Made by a program: the position numbers and the translations under genes | Source: Linanthus parryae | Lineage: Eukaryota > Streptophyta > Magnoliopsida > Ericales > Polemoniaceae | Assembly (NCBI GenBank): GCA_023055425.1 | Contig: JALGPY010000004.1 | Location: 17,507,718 to 17,571,717, forward strand | DNA: 64,000 bases | Reading direction: 5' to 3' | The notes under the pieces: model-generated | Database searches by the model: none | What the model was told of the DNA's origin: nothing | The model's input: the letters and a program-made list of their open reading frames with translations, nothing else | Shown here: in pieces, positions 11,766 through 24,630 of the stretch | How positions within the stretch are numbered: position 1 is the stretch's first letter | How the letters are laid out: each line of letters begins with the position of its first letter

Positions 11766-13309
11766 TTACTCAAAAATAAAAACATAATTTGAGGGTGATA
11801 AAATATATATTTCTACTTTATTTTTATAGGCTTATAACAAATTAAAATAAGTTATTTTCTTCAAATAAATTTGTTATTTCTTTTAAATAAAAGTTAGTTA
11901 GTTTATAATTTATATTCTCTACTAAGGTTTGTTTGGATGTGAAAAACTACTAGTAGAGTTATAGTTGTTTTTGGGAAAAATAATATGCTTCTCTACCCTA
12001 AATAATAAAAAGCAATAGTTTAGTAAATCTTATAAGTTATATAACTATAGCGATGCTTTACGATAATAAACAACAGTCCGTATAAATCATATTTTATTAA
12101 TAGAAATATTATCGTTAGAATTATGAAAGAGTATTTTATTATAAAAGGGGTTGTTCACCTTAGTAAAGGTTGGGGAGAGTTAGTAAGGGATTTATTTCTT
12201 TTACATATAGGACTTCGTGTGCAATGTGTTGATTAGGATATTATTTAAATTTGTAGGCGACAATTTCGTTGACGAAGGACACGTCAAGTATTACTAGGAA
12301 GTGATTTGCTTTGCTTGAGATTAAATGTAAGTAAATATGCCAAGCCTAGTGTGCTTATCTCTTTCGTGTCAAAACGAATTCTTGTATTTCTTTACGTCTC
12401 AAAATGTGTTTATGTGATGTGAAATGCAATATGTGATTTCTACTTGATAAATGTTTTTCTTGGAAATATCACCATGTTAATGATAATGCATTAATACGTA
12501 AAGTGGAATAGTTGTGCGGGGACATTTATTATTATTGTGGTATGGTTACCATTGGCATTGGACGGTTTGATCTCGGTCTTCCGTTTCAATTTATTTTTAT
12601 TTTAATCCGGTTGCAAGTCCCCGGATAGCTCCCTGTACTCACTCCTCTGGACGCTAGATTCTTTGGGGGGTGTCGACACTTAAGGTCTTGGATGCTTGCG
12701 AGATGGTTTGGTTTCCCCCGTCACAACGAATTTAATAATGGGTTTTTGGTTTTGTTAACGGAAATAAGTTTACGATTGATTTTGGATTTTCCTAATGATT
12801 ATGGAAATTGTTTGGAAATATTATGGAATTGGGAACTCTTATGTTTTAATACAAGAGTCAACTTTATGACCGCTGTGTTTGCAAAAAACTCTTAGTTACA
12901 AATGAGTCATTGTTTTATAACTATCCATCATCGTTTTACATGTTTGGATGTTTATTTACCAGTATTTCATGCTGATTTTGTACTGTGGTGTTTCTTTTTC
13001 ATTCCGCACCACATGTTTAGAAGATGGTTATCTGGCGTAGAAGGGGACGCGCATCACATGGAATTATAAAAGTAGTATTTCATTTGAATTTGAATTCCTT
13101 ATTAGTTTAAACACTTTAGTTTGTTATGCTGGTTTGTGGCTAGGATGTTGGATTTTTAATAATGCAATATTTTCAATTGAATTTAATTATTAGTGTGGAT
13201 GTTGTGTGCTTGCGAACCATGTTATAAAATCTCCTTGTATCCGAGCTCCTCTCGGGTACGGAGTGACATCCCCGGGTTTCCGGTTTGGGCCATTTGGGGG
13301 TGTTACAGT

Positions 13310-13322
13310 TGGTATCAGAGCC
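13310..13322 (+). other. Primer-binding site (initiator tRNA-Met type)
   Basis: TGGTATCAGAGCC lies two bases after the LTR end TTACA. This sequence is complementary to the 3' end of plant initiator tRNA-Met and is used by many gypsy and copia elements. Confidence 0.75.
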
Positions 13323-16300
13323 TGGCTATCCAAAAAGAAAATTTAAAACCTGTAGGGGAATTTAAAATGGACATAGGAAAAGAATTTAAAATTTGACAAG
13401 CCGTTGGGAATTTGGGTAGACCTTAATAGGTCTATTATGTGTTTAGGTCTTTAGAAAATAGGCTTAGTAAGTGAGTATCACCATCCACCCTCTCCTAACT
13501 AAGAGGTTTAGCCCATCCAATTTAACTGAGCGTTTGGATTTGAGGCTTTTCATTGGAGTTTGGGTTAGGTGTCTATTGTTTGGGTAATCGAAAGTTGTGA
13601 ATTGTTTTCGAAAGTCTCGTGTGATCAAAAATTGAAGTTTTGGGAGTATGTACTTATTTTATAAAGGCAAACATTTTTGATACAAGTTGTGGAGTAAGAG
13701 AGTATATGGAGTCGTTTTTTTTAGATGGCTAGAACTAAGAGAACCGCAAGGAAGCGTGTTATGCCAGTATTGTGAGGATAAGTTTAATGCGTTGGAGTTT
13801 ACTCGATATCGGAATCCTGCTTTCCATGCTTATTGTATGGTAAATGCTCTATCTATGGGGCCCATATTTTAGGAAGATTATCGCCAAGTATAGCAATATT
13901 ATGACTAGATTCAATAGGTTGAACTATGAAGACTACTTCTATCAAATGAGTGGATGGTGAATGCCAAATTTGTGTGTAAATGTTGATGAAGACTCATGGT
14001 CAATGGCAAAGGATCATAATAGATTCTAGTGAAGATGAGGATATTGTGGAAGGTCCTAGTTAGAATGATGAGTTCGAGGATAACCCTAGGAAAGACGTGG
14101 AACCGGAAGCAAGTGTGAACAACAATGAGGAGTAGATATATTGGGCTTCTTTGATTTCTTAGACTTCTAATGATTTTGGAGTTTTACCTTGAAATAAAAA
14201 TATGAAGCCAAACAATACTTTAAGGTTTCGTAGAATGTTTTTGCATAAGCCACTTTTGGGCTAGAGATAATCATTGGTGATTTGCATAGATTAAATATTG
14301 CTTTCATGAGGAGGGATAATACTTATGTTTTGAGGATCTATCTTGAAATTTAATAAATTTATGTTTTATTTATTTGGAGTATGAATTAAATAATTAAGGT
14401 TGTCTTGTGTTTCGTCATCGTTGATTAGTGCATAGAAGTCATTCATAGTGTTAGAACGCGGGAAACTTAATGTTGGTAGTGTTTGAATGTCTGCAGCAGA
14501 TGGTATTTGGTGTAGCAGACGTGTTTAAATGTTTAATTATTTTTCTCAGAATTTTTCCCAGGTAGTAGACATGTTCAGGAACATGCCATAAAAATTTCAA
14601 TCCCAAATAAGTTCTGGAGATTTAGATACGAATTTTCAAAGTTTGTTGTTCAATAGCAGAATTTCATAATGGCCATCTGTAGTATTTTTGAGTTTACCTA
14701 TCTTACAGATCTTGGATGGATCTCAAAATTTTATGGTGGTGATTAGACACATAGGGCTATATCTAGGTGAAATCCTAACCCATTTTGAGAAAGTAAAGTT
14801 TAAGACTTGGTGAAGTTGAAGTTTCTGTCCTGGTGGCTTATAACAGCAATTATGCTTTTCTCAGCGTAACTTAAAGTCTACACATTATTTTGAGGTGATT
14901 CTTCTTGATCATGAAATTAGATTCAGAGAAGTCGATCCATACAAAATTTGATAATTTTGCTTACCCGTTTGATCACTTTTATAGTTTTTTAAGGAAGCAT
15001 GAGAAATAAGATGTGTTCAGTCTATGTGAAAATTTCATGTGAAATTGATTGTATGATGATAAATGTGTTATATTTCATGCATAATTGATATTATATGCCA
15101 TGTATTTATGTTTACTTGAACTCCATGATACTCTATGAATGATACAATAGACTATAGTGTAGGACATTAGACCACACATACAACACTAGATATAGTTGTT
15201 ACAAAGAGGGTTAAAATTTCTTACCTTTCCGAACCCGATGAACGAGGATTCAAAGTAACTTTGGTAGTTAAGCAAATACCATTCAAGCAAAGTATTTATG
15301 AGCAGGAAAAGAGGATAAACGACCTCATATCGAGAAATTGTGAAGCGTCGCGGATTGGGTTTGTTACGAGTTTTAAAATAATGTAGGAGGAACAAGATGC
15401 AATTATATTATGTCAAGACGAAAGTGTTTGAGAGATGTTTGGCGACTTGATTTCAAATTTGTGGTTAGATACTTCTTAGCCAGTTTGTAGAAGTTTAGAC
15501 TTGGGTGTTTTTACGGAACCATATTGCGGTTGAGTTGACTACCTTGGAGATTTCGGTACATTAAATTGTTATAGAGAATGTTTGAGAGTTTTAATGTGTT
15601 GGGAAATGCTAAAATGTTGACATTATACTTGGAGCTCTATTGATCACTAAAATACACCAGGAGTTTAATTTTCTTCTGATGACAGTTTGTCACAACATCT
15701 CATTAGAGTCTTGTTTTCCGGGGTATAATTTTGAGCATTTTACCATTTATTATTAACTCGGATTTGGACTTCAGAGTTTCGTTATTGAACAAGTTTTGGG
15801 ATCTTAATACATTACTTGAGAGTCTGATCTCCAGCATTGTGCTGTCTCTTATAAATGTCGCATAATTTTGGGAATTCTTGGGTAAATGTTAGATGGAAGT
15901 TGCTAAGTGTGTAATTGTTTGGAAGTTGACCTTAGAATACCCCTATGGTAGCATAATGTTTATGTTTGATGTCTAATAGGAGTATCCTTTAACTCTGGTC
16001 GATTGGCCGTCAACCTAGTGAATCCAACAACGGAGAATTTTCAGGTAAGCCACCCGACAAGAACACCTTTCTTGGAGGGTATGTCAAGTTGGGAATTTAT
16101 CGGAGAAGTCTTGGATAAGTGTGAGCATCGAGTTTTCACTTTTGTTGGAAGATGGGTATAAAAAAATGTCCTGGTTCAGAGGCATTGAATTGTGGAGTCG
16201 TTAATTGATGAGAATTCTTGGATTTCGAGCAAGAGACAGTGTAATGATTTAGCTGATGAGGGATGTTGGTACCTTCCCAAGTAAAAATATTTACATCAAG

Positions 16301-17270
16301 GCCAATGGATGATAAAACCGCACTTCAAGAAGTGTACATTGTTGTTGGCTCACAAGCCTTGGGAGGAACCTATGGAAGACCTAGCAGAAGTGAGAGACTA
16401 AATAATTAGCATGGACTATAGAGGTTTCCCACCCACCCTCGCCTAGAAAGGGTTTTGAGAGCCATGTCTTTCGATTTCTCCAAATGCTCAAATTTATTTT
16501 AGAGCCTATTTTAAAGTGGTTAGGGAAATGTAATCTTGGGATTCTAGTTGAAATGTCTATCAAAGAATATCGGAGTTTCCCTTCTTGGTTGGAGTATTTT
16601 TACCTAGTATTGATGAATCGCATTGTTGTATTAGTGCATGTACCTATTCTTATCTTGTCTTGCCTATACTTAGTGGAGCTTATATTTAACTTGTTTCTCT
16701 CCATCATTGCCTAAATATGACCGTAAATGAATAAGGAAAATGGGGAATCACTCATGTAAATTAGAGTTGAGGGTGAAAGGCTAAGATTTGTTTGTTATCT
16801 TTTAGACCATTGGAGTTACCAAGTGCAGTATAATGTTATCGTTTACATTGGGTATTTATGTTTGGAGCCTTTCTACTTAGCTATTATTCGAGAGAAACGT
16901 TTCTTTGTTCATGGGTTACCTTTGGGTGTCATCATTCTTGTATAAGCGTAATATAGTTCATCGATTTGTTGATTTTCAATCTGACTGAGAGTTTCGATGT
17001 TCAACCTTGGCTGATTTGTGGACCTTGTTTCTCGTGAAAAATAGTTTAAGATGTTGTAACGGTTATTATCGGAGTTACTGATTTAAATTTGGAAGCTTTC
17101 TACTACCTTGGTACTATCAATGAGATAAATTTTTAGTGTAGTCTAACTTATTTTAGTATGGTCTCACGTTGGAGTAGTTGGCTTATAACGTTGTTTGGCG
17201 TATATGATTGGAGCATTGTCACTGAACTACTATTTGGGATAATGGAATGGTTATTAACCTCTAAAAGATT
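13323..17270 (+). mobile_element. Decayed interior of the long-LTR gypsy element
   Basis: This segment follows the PBS but has no recognisable gag, protease, RT or integrase. A small frame begins at 13725, where a gag start would be expected. From 14000 to 17270 the sequence is AT-rich, full of stops, and reads like heavily mutated or non-autonomous (LARD-like) retrotransposon interior. The small frames at 16381-16714 have no recognisable content. The right end is cut by the minus-strand copia fragment. Confidence 0.4.
13725..13775 (+). pseudogene. Short gag-start-like frame resembling the histone H3 tail
   Basis: Sixteen codons begin MARTKRTARKRVMPVL and then stop. The position, about 400 bases after the PBS, is where gag would start, and many gypsy gag proteins begin with basic residues. 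The first ten residues differ from the N-terminus of histone H3 (ARTKQTARK) at one position. Whether this is more than coincidence cannot be judged here. Confidence 0.3.
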
Positions 17271-17274
17271 TGTA

Positions 17275-19424
17275 GAAGTAGTAGCTCTCTTTCTAGAAAC
17301 ACGCCGGACCGAGCAACAAACACTTTGTTCTTAGTTGGATTGTAGAAGTAGTAGCCCTTAGTTTCCTTAGGTTACCCCACAAATTTACACTTATCCAACT
17401 TTGGCCCTAGCTTGTCTGATTGTAAACGCTTTACATAGACATTGCAACCCCAAATCTTTATGAACGACAGTGTGGGACGCCTCCCACTCCACATCTCATG
17501 TGGTGTCTTCATGACTGATTTAGATGGAACATGGTTTAATGGTGAAAGCTGCACTTAATAGAGCATAGCCCCAAAACGATAATGGAAGATTGGTTTCACA
17601 CATCATAGACCGAACCATATCCAATAGGGTTCGATTCCTCCTCTCGGACACGCCATTCCATTGTGGCGTTCTGGGTGGAGTGAGTTGGGACACGATCCCA
17701 CACTCTCTAAGATAGTCGTCAAACTCTTGGCTCAAGTCTTCTCATCCACGATCCGATCGTAGAGCCTTGATACTTTTTCCCATTTAACTCTCTACTTCAC
17801 TCTTGAAATCTTTGAACCTTTCAAAGGATTTGGATTTGTCCCTCATAAGGTACACGAATCCATATCTAGTGTAATAATCAGTAAATGTAATGAAGTAGAC
17901 ATAACCACCCCTGGCAGGCGCGGCAAATGGCCCACACACATCAGTATGTATGAGTGCCAGATGCTCACTAGTCCTCTTACCTTTCTTATTGAAAGGGGAC
18001 TTTGTCATTTTTCCCAATAAACAAGCCTCACATGTCGCATATGATTCAAAATTAAATGAGTCTAGTAGTCTATCCTTATTGAGTCTAGAAACACATTTCT
18101 CGTTTATATGGCCTAAACGACAGTGCCATAAATAAGCAGGAGTGAAATCATAAATTTTAATCCACTTGGTATTAATGTTGTAGACAGGATTGCTTAGATC
18201 AAGGACATATAGTCCATTAAATAATTGTGCACTACAATAGTGAATATTATTAAAATAAAAGGAACAATAATTGTTCTTTATTGAAATAATAAAACCTTCC
18301 TTTTCCAAACAAGAAATAGAAATAATGTTTCTGCTCATAGTAGGCACAAAATAGAAATTATTTAATTCTAAAATTAAAGAAGGAAGGTAGAGAGAGAGCT
18401 CGCACACGCCCAGGGCCAATGCAACAGCTTTTGCTCCATACCCAACGCGCAGATCTATCTCCCCTTTAGCCAATCTTCTACTTCTCTTTAGATCCTGCAC
18501 ATTTCGACAAATGTGAGATCCACATTCAGTATCTAATACCCATGATGTAGAGACAGTTAAATTGACATCTACAACAAAAATACCTGGTGGTGGTGGAATC
18601 ACTATTCCAAGCCTCTTGTCCTCCACATATTTTGGGCAGTTCCTCCTCCAGTGTCCAGGCTGATTGCAGTAGTGACACTCACCTTTAGTCACACCTTTGG
18701 CAATTCCACCAACAAGCTTACGGGCAGGTTCCTTGGTCTTGGCAACTGACTTGCCTTTGCTCTTGGAGGAAGAGGCAAACCATTTGCCTTTTCCTTTCTG
18801 TACCATCATAATGGCCTTGCCCTTACCCTTGTTGCTGCTTTGTTCAGCTGTCCTCAACATATTGAGTAAATCTGGCAGTGGTTTCACGATCTCGTTCGCG
18901 TTATAGTTCATGATGAACTGTCTATAACTCTCGGGAAACGATTGTAACATGAGACCGGTTTCCAACTCTTGGCCGACCGGAAACCCTAGTCACGCGAGAT
19001 TCTCCAAGTATCCGATCATACGGAGTACATGGGGTCCCACTGGGTTTCCTTTAGCCAGATGACATTTGAACAATGCCTTAGAGACCTCATACCTCTCAAC
19101 CCTTGCCTGATCTTGGAAGAGCTGCTTCAGATGCTTGATCATATCGACATCATTCATGTTTTCGTGTTGCTTCTGAAGCTCAGAATTCATGGTGCATAGC
19201 ATAAGGATAGTGTCATCAACACCCTTTTGATACACCTTTAGGGCGGCAGGGGTATTGTTCTCTGGACCTGCTGGAACTTGCTCCTCTACTGCGTACAGTT
19301 TCTTCTCTTGCTTGAGAATAATTCTCAAGTTTCTGTACCAATCAAGGAAGTTGGTTCGAGAGAGATTGTCCTTCTCAAGGACAGATCGTAGGGAATTTTG
19401 TGAAGTCGATGAGTTGTTTGCCAT
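17275..19424 (-). pseudogene. Copia gag-protease-integrase polyprotein, pseudogene
   Basis: The start is MANNSSTSQN at 19424. Gag runs to a TGA at 18990 and resumes in the same frame. A zinc knuckle CHYCNQPGHWRRNC lies at about 18680. The protease motif near 18530 reads VLDTECGSH, where the family has a D-T/S-G triad, so Glu replaces the catalytic-loop Gly. The GAG-pre-integrase zinc domain (HCRLGH ... CEACLLGK) follows near 18100-17960, then the first catalytic Asp of integrase (HTDVCGP). A TAA at 17784 and a further stop interrupt the frame before the third catalytic residue (WNGVSERRNR, near 17650). The frame then decays through GCNVYVKRLQSDKLGPK (17430) and is cut near 17275, before RT. 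The host polyprotein is normally about 1300 aa. Confidence 0.85.
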
Positions 19425-21137
19425 TTGGAATTATACAAAAGGAAAATACGCAAGTTTTAGTATTTGTGAATTTTTTACTATATTCAATAATGGCTAGTTT
19501 ATCAAATATAGCTCCCACTATTTTTCTACAGATTAATAACCCTCAAGATAATACTGCGGAAAATATCCTTATATTTTCTAGTGGGCCATGATCCATGTTT
19601 CATCTCCTTATGAGCTTGCTTTGGCAAGTCACCCATAATTTGACTACTTTAGGTAGGAACAATTTCCAATTGAATCCCTATGCAAATCTTGGTTCAATTG
19701 GGCAAATAACTCCATATTTATCCATCCGTATGGATAATCCCAATTGATTGCCTCTAGGTTTTAATCATATTAATAGCCTAGTTGTGTCCAACCTATTATT
19801 TAAACAATTGCACATTACTTGTTTGTGCCATCGCATTCTATCATTATGAACCAAGTCGCCTTGCTTTGGCATGCACGAACTTGATAAATCATGATGATAA
19901 TGAGTGTTTAAATAACGAGAAGGCAAAACAGAATATTTGAATTTTGAGGGATTTTTCAAATTCAATTTTAATTGTTTTGTTGATCCATATCAACTGATCT
20001 ATCTATTTGAGTTTGGGCACAACTGCAAATAATAGATCCGGATTGTCTAATTATCTTATTATCCTAATTGCATGCATCATCCACACACCCACCACAAAAT
20101 AATAAGACAATAACATAAACAACAACAAAATAAAATAAAATAAAACGTGATGTGCATATGGCCTTTTCTAGACTAAGATAATTCCAAGCCAATGGAATTA
20201 GCTATGAACCCTAAAAGCAAACACATCTCCATGCGTCTTTATCTTTTGGTCCATCCTTCATAGTCTTGTGGAATGCTCCAAGCTCCACTTTTGTGGCTTG
20301 TTTGGCTTTGGGCTTCTTTTCTTCAATCTTGGCTAAAAATCTATTCTATCTAGCACTAGCTAACAACTGTACTAAATAAAATAAATCTCACAAGTTGAGA
20401 ACAAAATGGCTCGCAGACCATAAAACCCTAATTAATTATTATAACAAATTGATCAGCTCGCAGGCCATAAAACCCTAATTAATTATTAAAACAAATTGAT
20501 CAGCTCGCAGGCCGTAAACCAAACCACAAAATTAAACAATCACACCAAACCACATCCTAAGGCCATATCCAACCACCATGCGATTTGCACATAAACAGTT
20601 AAAATCCAATTTTAACGCGCTTGGTCAATTTTAATTGATTTTAGGAATTTTCTAGGGTTAAAACGGTCCAAGGGGACCACCAATCCAATTGCCCGAATCC
20701 CAAAGAGGACCGCCAAGGCCTTGGGCCAACCCGCCCCTAGCCCACACGGCTAGGCCGTGTGCTATGGCAGCCCCCGGCCCTACGCCGTCCCTTACTTGGG
20801 CGGCAAGCAAGGAGGGGCGGTCCCCTATGGGGGCCGAACCACTTAGGAAGTTGTTTCCAAAACAACTCCCTTGCTTGTTGCCCAAGTTTGGTTGTTTCCT
20901 TGTTTGAAAAGAACTCCTTCTTTCAATAGGATGCCCAAATCCTAGATCTAAGATCCTAAAATTTCTCAAACTCACAAATTCATGCATCCAATGCAAAAAC
21001 TAGGTCTTGGTTTGATTGATTATTGGCAAATTGCATCACATGCTTGATTTGTCTTGTTTTACGCGATAAACAATAAATTTAAAGTGTAAAACTATCAAAA
21101 CGTAACACATAAACCACGTTTATGCTCTACGAACTAT
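19425..21137 (-). other. Untranslated leader of the copia element
   Basis: The 1.7 kb between PBS and gag ATG has no long frame. A 25-45-base block around AAACCCTAATTAATTATTA is tandemly duplicated at 20424-20520, and a GC-rich patch lies at 20680-20840. Long leaders are typical of BARE/Angela elements. Confidence 0.55.
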
Positions 21138-21150
21138 GGCTCTGATACCA
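21138..21150 (-). other. Primer-binding site of the copia element
   Basis: The minus strand reads TGGTATCAGAGCC one base after the LTR end. It is complementary to the initiator tRNA-Met 3' end, as is usual for BARE-type copia elements. Confidence 0.85.
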
Positions 21151-21151
21151 C

Positions 21152-22574
21152 TGTAGGGTTTTGATTATGGATACGCAGCGGAAAAAGATAATTTATCTAT
21201 TCAATACCCTCCAAGGATCAAAGGACAAGAGACATAACGATGGTAAAGGAAGAAATCATGTTACACACCTTAGGGTTTCTCCTGTGATGACTTGTAACGT
21301 GAATTGTGTCACGTCTCTATAGTTGATCCATGCCTAGAGTTGAGATCTAGACCTTCCTTCTCCTTTGGGCTAGCTAGGAATGGAGGAAGAGGAAGAAGAA
21401 ATCACGCAACACGAGGCAACAAGGAGGTGGCGCCTCCTTTGTTGGCTGATGGAGTAGGGGGCGGCGGCAAAGGGTCGGGTTCGGCCCTTTGTTGCTTGCT
21501 CTCTATCCTTTTGTTCTCTCCACTCAAGTTATGATCAAAAGGCTCATAAGTGTGGCAAGGAAGGAAGGAGAATCCTTTATATAGTCCAACAAATCCTTGT
21601 CAACTACCTAAAGGACCTATTCTAGTCCTACTAGAATTCAATTTAGTCCCTTCCTTGCAAATTAGTCCTACAAAGTTTCCATGGTGTTGCAAAGTGATCA
21701 TTCTAATTAATTAATCACATTAATTAATTCCAAAATCTAGTTCAGCTCTATATAGCGTGTGACCCCATAGGTTCTATCTAGTTGGTAGCAACAATTTGCT
21801 AATATGGAGCGGTTTCTAGCAAAACATCCATTCTAGCCAACTCATAGAATAGTCATCCAACAAACCTTGTACAAGTAATTGTCTCATCCCTTTGTCTCTA
21901 TATCCGAATTGGACACGAGACATACAAGTCACACTCGTATATCCAATCCATAGTTTCTCGATCCTGGGAATAGCCTTATTCGTGCAAATAACATCAATAT
22001 CCTATATTGATTTATTTGAGTCTGGCCAAACATTCTATAAGCACTATCCCTCGAGTGGCCTAGGATATTTGCTCCCGTTACGTGGGAGGGAAAAATTCTA
22101 TCTACGTCCACTACGATCTCTAAGCTTGCTTCCTATTGTATCCGGTACACGCCTTTATAGCTACCCAGTTACGATGTAGCGTTTGACGCTACCAAAATCA
22201 CAATAATCCACAACTAGAATATCTAGTGACTTCAAGTCTAAGGATGACAATACCATTGTACCACGAGAAGCGCTTGTGACTTAACATAACGTGTATGTAG
22301 CCTTCTCGGAGATGGGTCAATCCAGTGTGCCATTACCCTTAATGCACACCCATGTGTTGGATCATGATATCTACATAACAATCCAACCCCATACTACTCT
22401 ATAGATGATTGTCCTATTAATCATTATACTGGACTAGGTATATTTAAGATAAACAACACAATTGTAAATCTAAGGACTTCATCATATTAAATATCCAATA
22501 AACAATACAATGAATTTTCCAGCCAAAATAAATTCATACTAAACTAGATTGCCTCTAGGGCATCTATTCCAACA
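21152..22574 (-). repeat. BARE/Angela-like copia 5' LTR
   Basis: This 1423-bp LTR starts TGTTGG (complement at 22569-22574) and ends CTACA beside the PBS. A TATA box reads CTATATAAAGG on the minus strand at 21574-21584. The start block with GATGCCCTAGAGGCAAT is diagnostic of the lineage. Confidence 0.85.
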
Positions 22575-23889
22575 AAACTAACCATAGTCATATGAGAAAT
22601 ATGAAGAAGATGAAATTATACGCTAAAATCTTCAAAGATTGATGATATTCCCGCTCAAAACATCGTCTCCAAGTTCTCTTGGTCCTTCACGTCGTAGTCT
22701 AACCCTAAAAATATGTCTAAAAATGTTCAAATATATTCTATTGTTCCTTCCATAACACTCCTCTATATTACGTTAAAACCCAAGTTACTACGCATCCGGA
22801 CTCTCCGATCGTACAATTCAACATGGTCAACCGTACAATTCGGCATGTTCACTCGTCCGATTGACTGAAGGCGGCCTCACAATTGTCTTCTTCCTGAACT
22901 TGAACTTCTTCTAAGTAATTGCAATCGTACGATTTCAATCCCATTCGCACGATTTCCCTTTTCCATCCAACTCTTTTTCTTCAGTTTCTTCATTCCTTTG
23001 GTCTCCTGTTCTCTTATCTTCAACTCCGAGCATCGTTTTTGAGTCTTTAGATGTTCCAAAGTTCACTCCCACTCTTAATGCACTTCTCCGAGCTTTTTGG
23101 TTCCTGAAATACACAACACGAACACATACTTGAAGATCAAAAGTGACAAAAATCGACCAAATTACCGCAAAAAGCGTCGGGACTACACATTTACATACAT
23201 GATCTCGCACATGCTACTTTTTTCCTCATTTTGGCCGTAAAACTCATAAACGCATCGAACTACACGCAAATCGTAGTGAATCCTATACTAATTTAATTCC
23301 GAATGAGGATTTATCAAATTCCCCATACTTACCATTTCCGCGCCCCGAGAAACAATTCAAACTGGCCACAACTTCACCTAAACTGAGGCAGCGACCGAGA
23401 CATTTGCATACTCTCCGATTCACCTTTGCATACAAACCATGATTAGACGATTCGACACACACAAATACTCAATACATGAACTACTATGAAATTATTTGAT
23501 ATGAATGCAACTTAGGACTCGATATTACTCCATACATATTTACACAGACATCAAAAACTGTTATTTATTTTTGTCGAGATCGGGTAATCTCAAATTCGTC
23601 GAACGAGATGTCATCAAGCTTTTGTACGCACGAATCGCAGAACCCGCCACCTAAAGATGTGCACACCAAGCTAGACTTACACTTTGTAGACTCTAAATCA
23701 TAGATAGTTGTATGCCACTCTCTCTAAAAGTACTAACCTTTTGCGTGTGCTGATAAAATTTAGAGACATCCTAGCGTAGCCTAGTGCACCATCTGAGCTG
23801 TTGAACCCGTATGGGTTAAGTATGATGAAGGCTTCGGGATGGTAGGATAGACTTTTTAGAAGCTCTATCCTACATGAAGAAGCTAGTTG

Positions 23890-24345
23890 TCCTACTTAGA
23901 TATCGCCCTCATTAGCGCATAAGTCCCATCTTTTTCCACATGATACAGAAAATATCCACCTTCTTTCATGTTCACCATGTCTTGGTTAGAGCGATCCAAT
24001 GCATGATAGAAGACCTCTAAAATCTTGTCATAACCAAAATTGTGATTGGGGAATTTTCTCAGCATTCTATTGAAACGCCCCAAGCTTCTACCACAGTATC
24101 GTAAGCCTATTGTGTAAAATTAGGTATTTCTCCTTCTAGAATGATGACATAGTGAGCTGGTCAAAATTCCTCCATAAATACCTCAACACATTGGTACCAA
24201 GTAATTATGGAACCTGGCTCTCTAGCGTCTTGTCAATCCTTTATAGAACCCCTTAGAAAGTAGGAAAATAGAATCAGCTTCAGCGCCATTGGGATTCATA
24301 CCTGATGTTCTTTCATTGAAAATTGAACATCCCAATAAAGTCGCT
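23890..24345 (-). pseudogene. Gypsy gag domain relic
   Basis: On the minus strand, three reading-frame pieces together resemble the retrotransposon gag core of Athila/Tat elements: 'PNGAEADSIFLLS', then 'REPGSIITWYQCVEVFMEEF' in another frame, then 'WGRFNRMLRKFPNHNF' with 'KEGGYFL'. At least two frameshifts and two stops separate them. No zinc finger or protease follows. Confidence 0.55.
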
Positions 24346-24374
24346 CGGGGTATTCTTCATTTGGCCATTTTTCT

Positions 24375-24630
24375 CAGTGTTTTCGTGTGAATACTAGTGG
24401 TCTTCGTGCGAAGAGTCTTCCTACTTTGTGGCAGCATAGTGTTCTGCGAAGACATGCTGAATTTTGGTTATGTCTGTGTACTAGTACAAAGAAAGTTTCT
24501 CTTCGTGTGGAGATCTGCGTACAAACACATTTTATCTTCGTGCGAAGACCACCTAGAACCTCCTGGATTTCGCTTATTCTCTCTTCGTGCGAAGACAGTT
24601 TGTATTCGTGTGAAGACATCATGATCCAGC
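24375..24630. repeat. Cluster of near-palindromic CTTCGTGCGAAGA motifs
   Basis: TCTTCGTGCGAAGA or close variants occur about seven times in 250 bases (near 24373, 24402, 24448, 24503, 24537, 24582 and 24606). Each is a near-perfect inverted repeat (TCTTCG..CGAAGA). Overlapping small frames in all directions are by-products of the repeat. Confidence 0.6.

Larger units (their letters stand above)
10687..13307 (+). repeat. Long Ty3-gypsy LTR (5' LTR)
   Basis: The LTR starts TGAAATACCCCG and ends GGGGGTGTTACA, with the primer-binding site TGGTATCAGAGCC two bases beyond. Start, end and PBS fit a Tekay/Del-type chromovirus LTR of about 2.6 kb. A TATA box (CTATATAAAC, 11256-11265) is followed by a GC-rich transcribed leader (11300-11530). 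Runs of proline/arginine codons there are composition artefacts. No second copy of this LTR is visible in the window. Confidence 0.65.
17275..22574 (-). mobile_element. Ty1-copia retrotransposon, BARE/Angela-like, 3'-truncated
   Basis: Read on the minus strand, the element has a 5' LTR (22574-21152), PBS (21150-21138), a 1.7-kb leader (21137-19425), then gag, protease and integrase (19424-17275). The LTR starts TGTTGGAATAGATGCCC and continues CTAGAGGCAAT, the conserved start of BARE/Angela-type LTRs. Reverse transcriptase, RNase H and the 3' LTR are missing, so about half the element was lost at the 17275 junction. Confidence 0.85.

Noticed and set aside
21304..21534. 76-codon frame in the copia LTR
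   Set aside because: It lies in the transcribed part of the LTR on the wrong strand and has no domain content.
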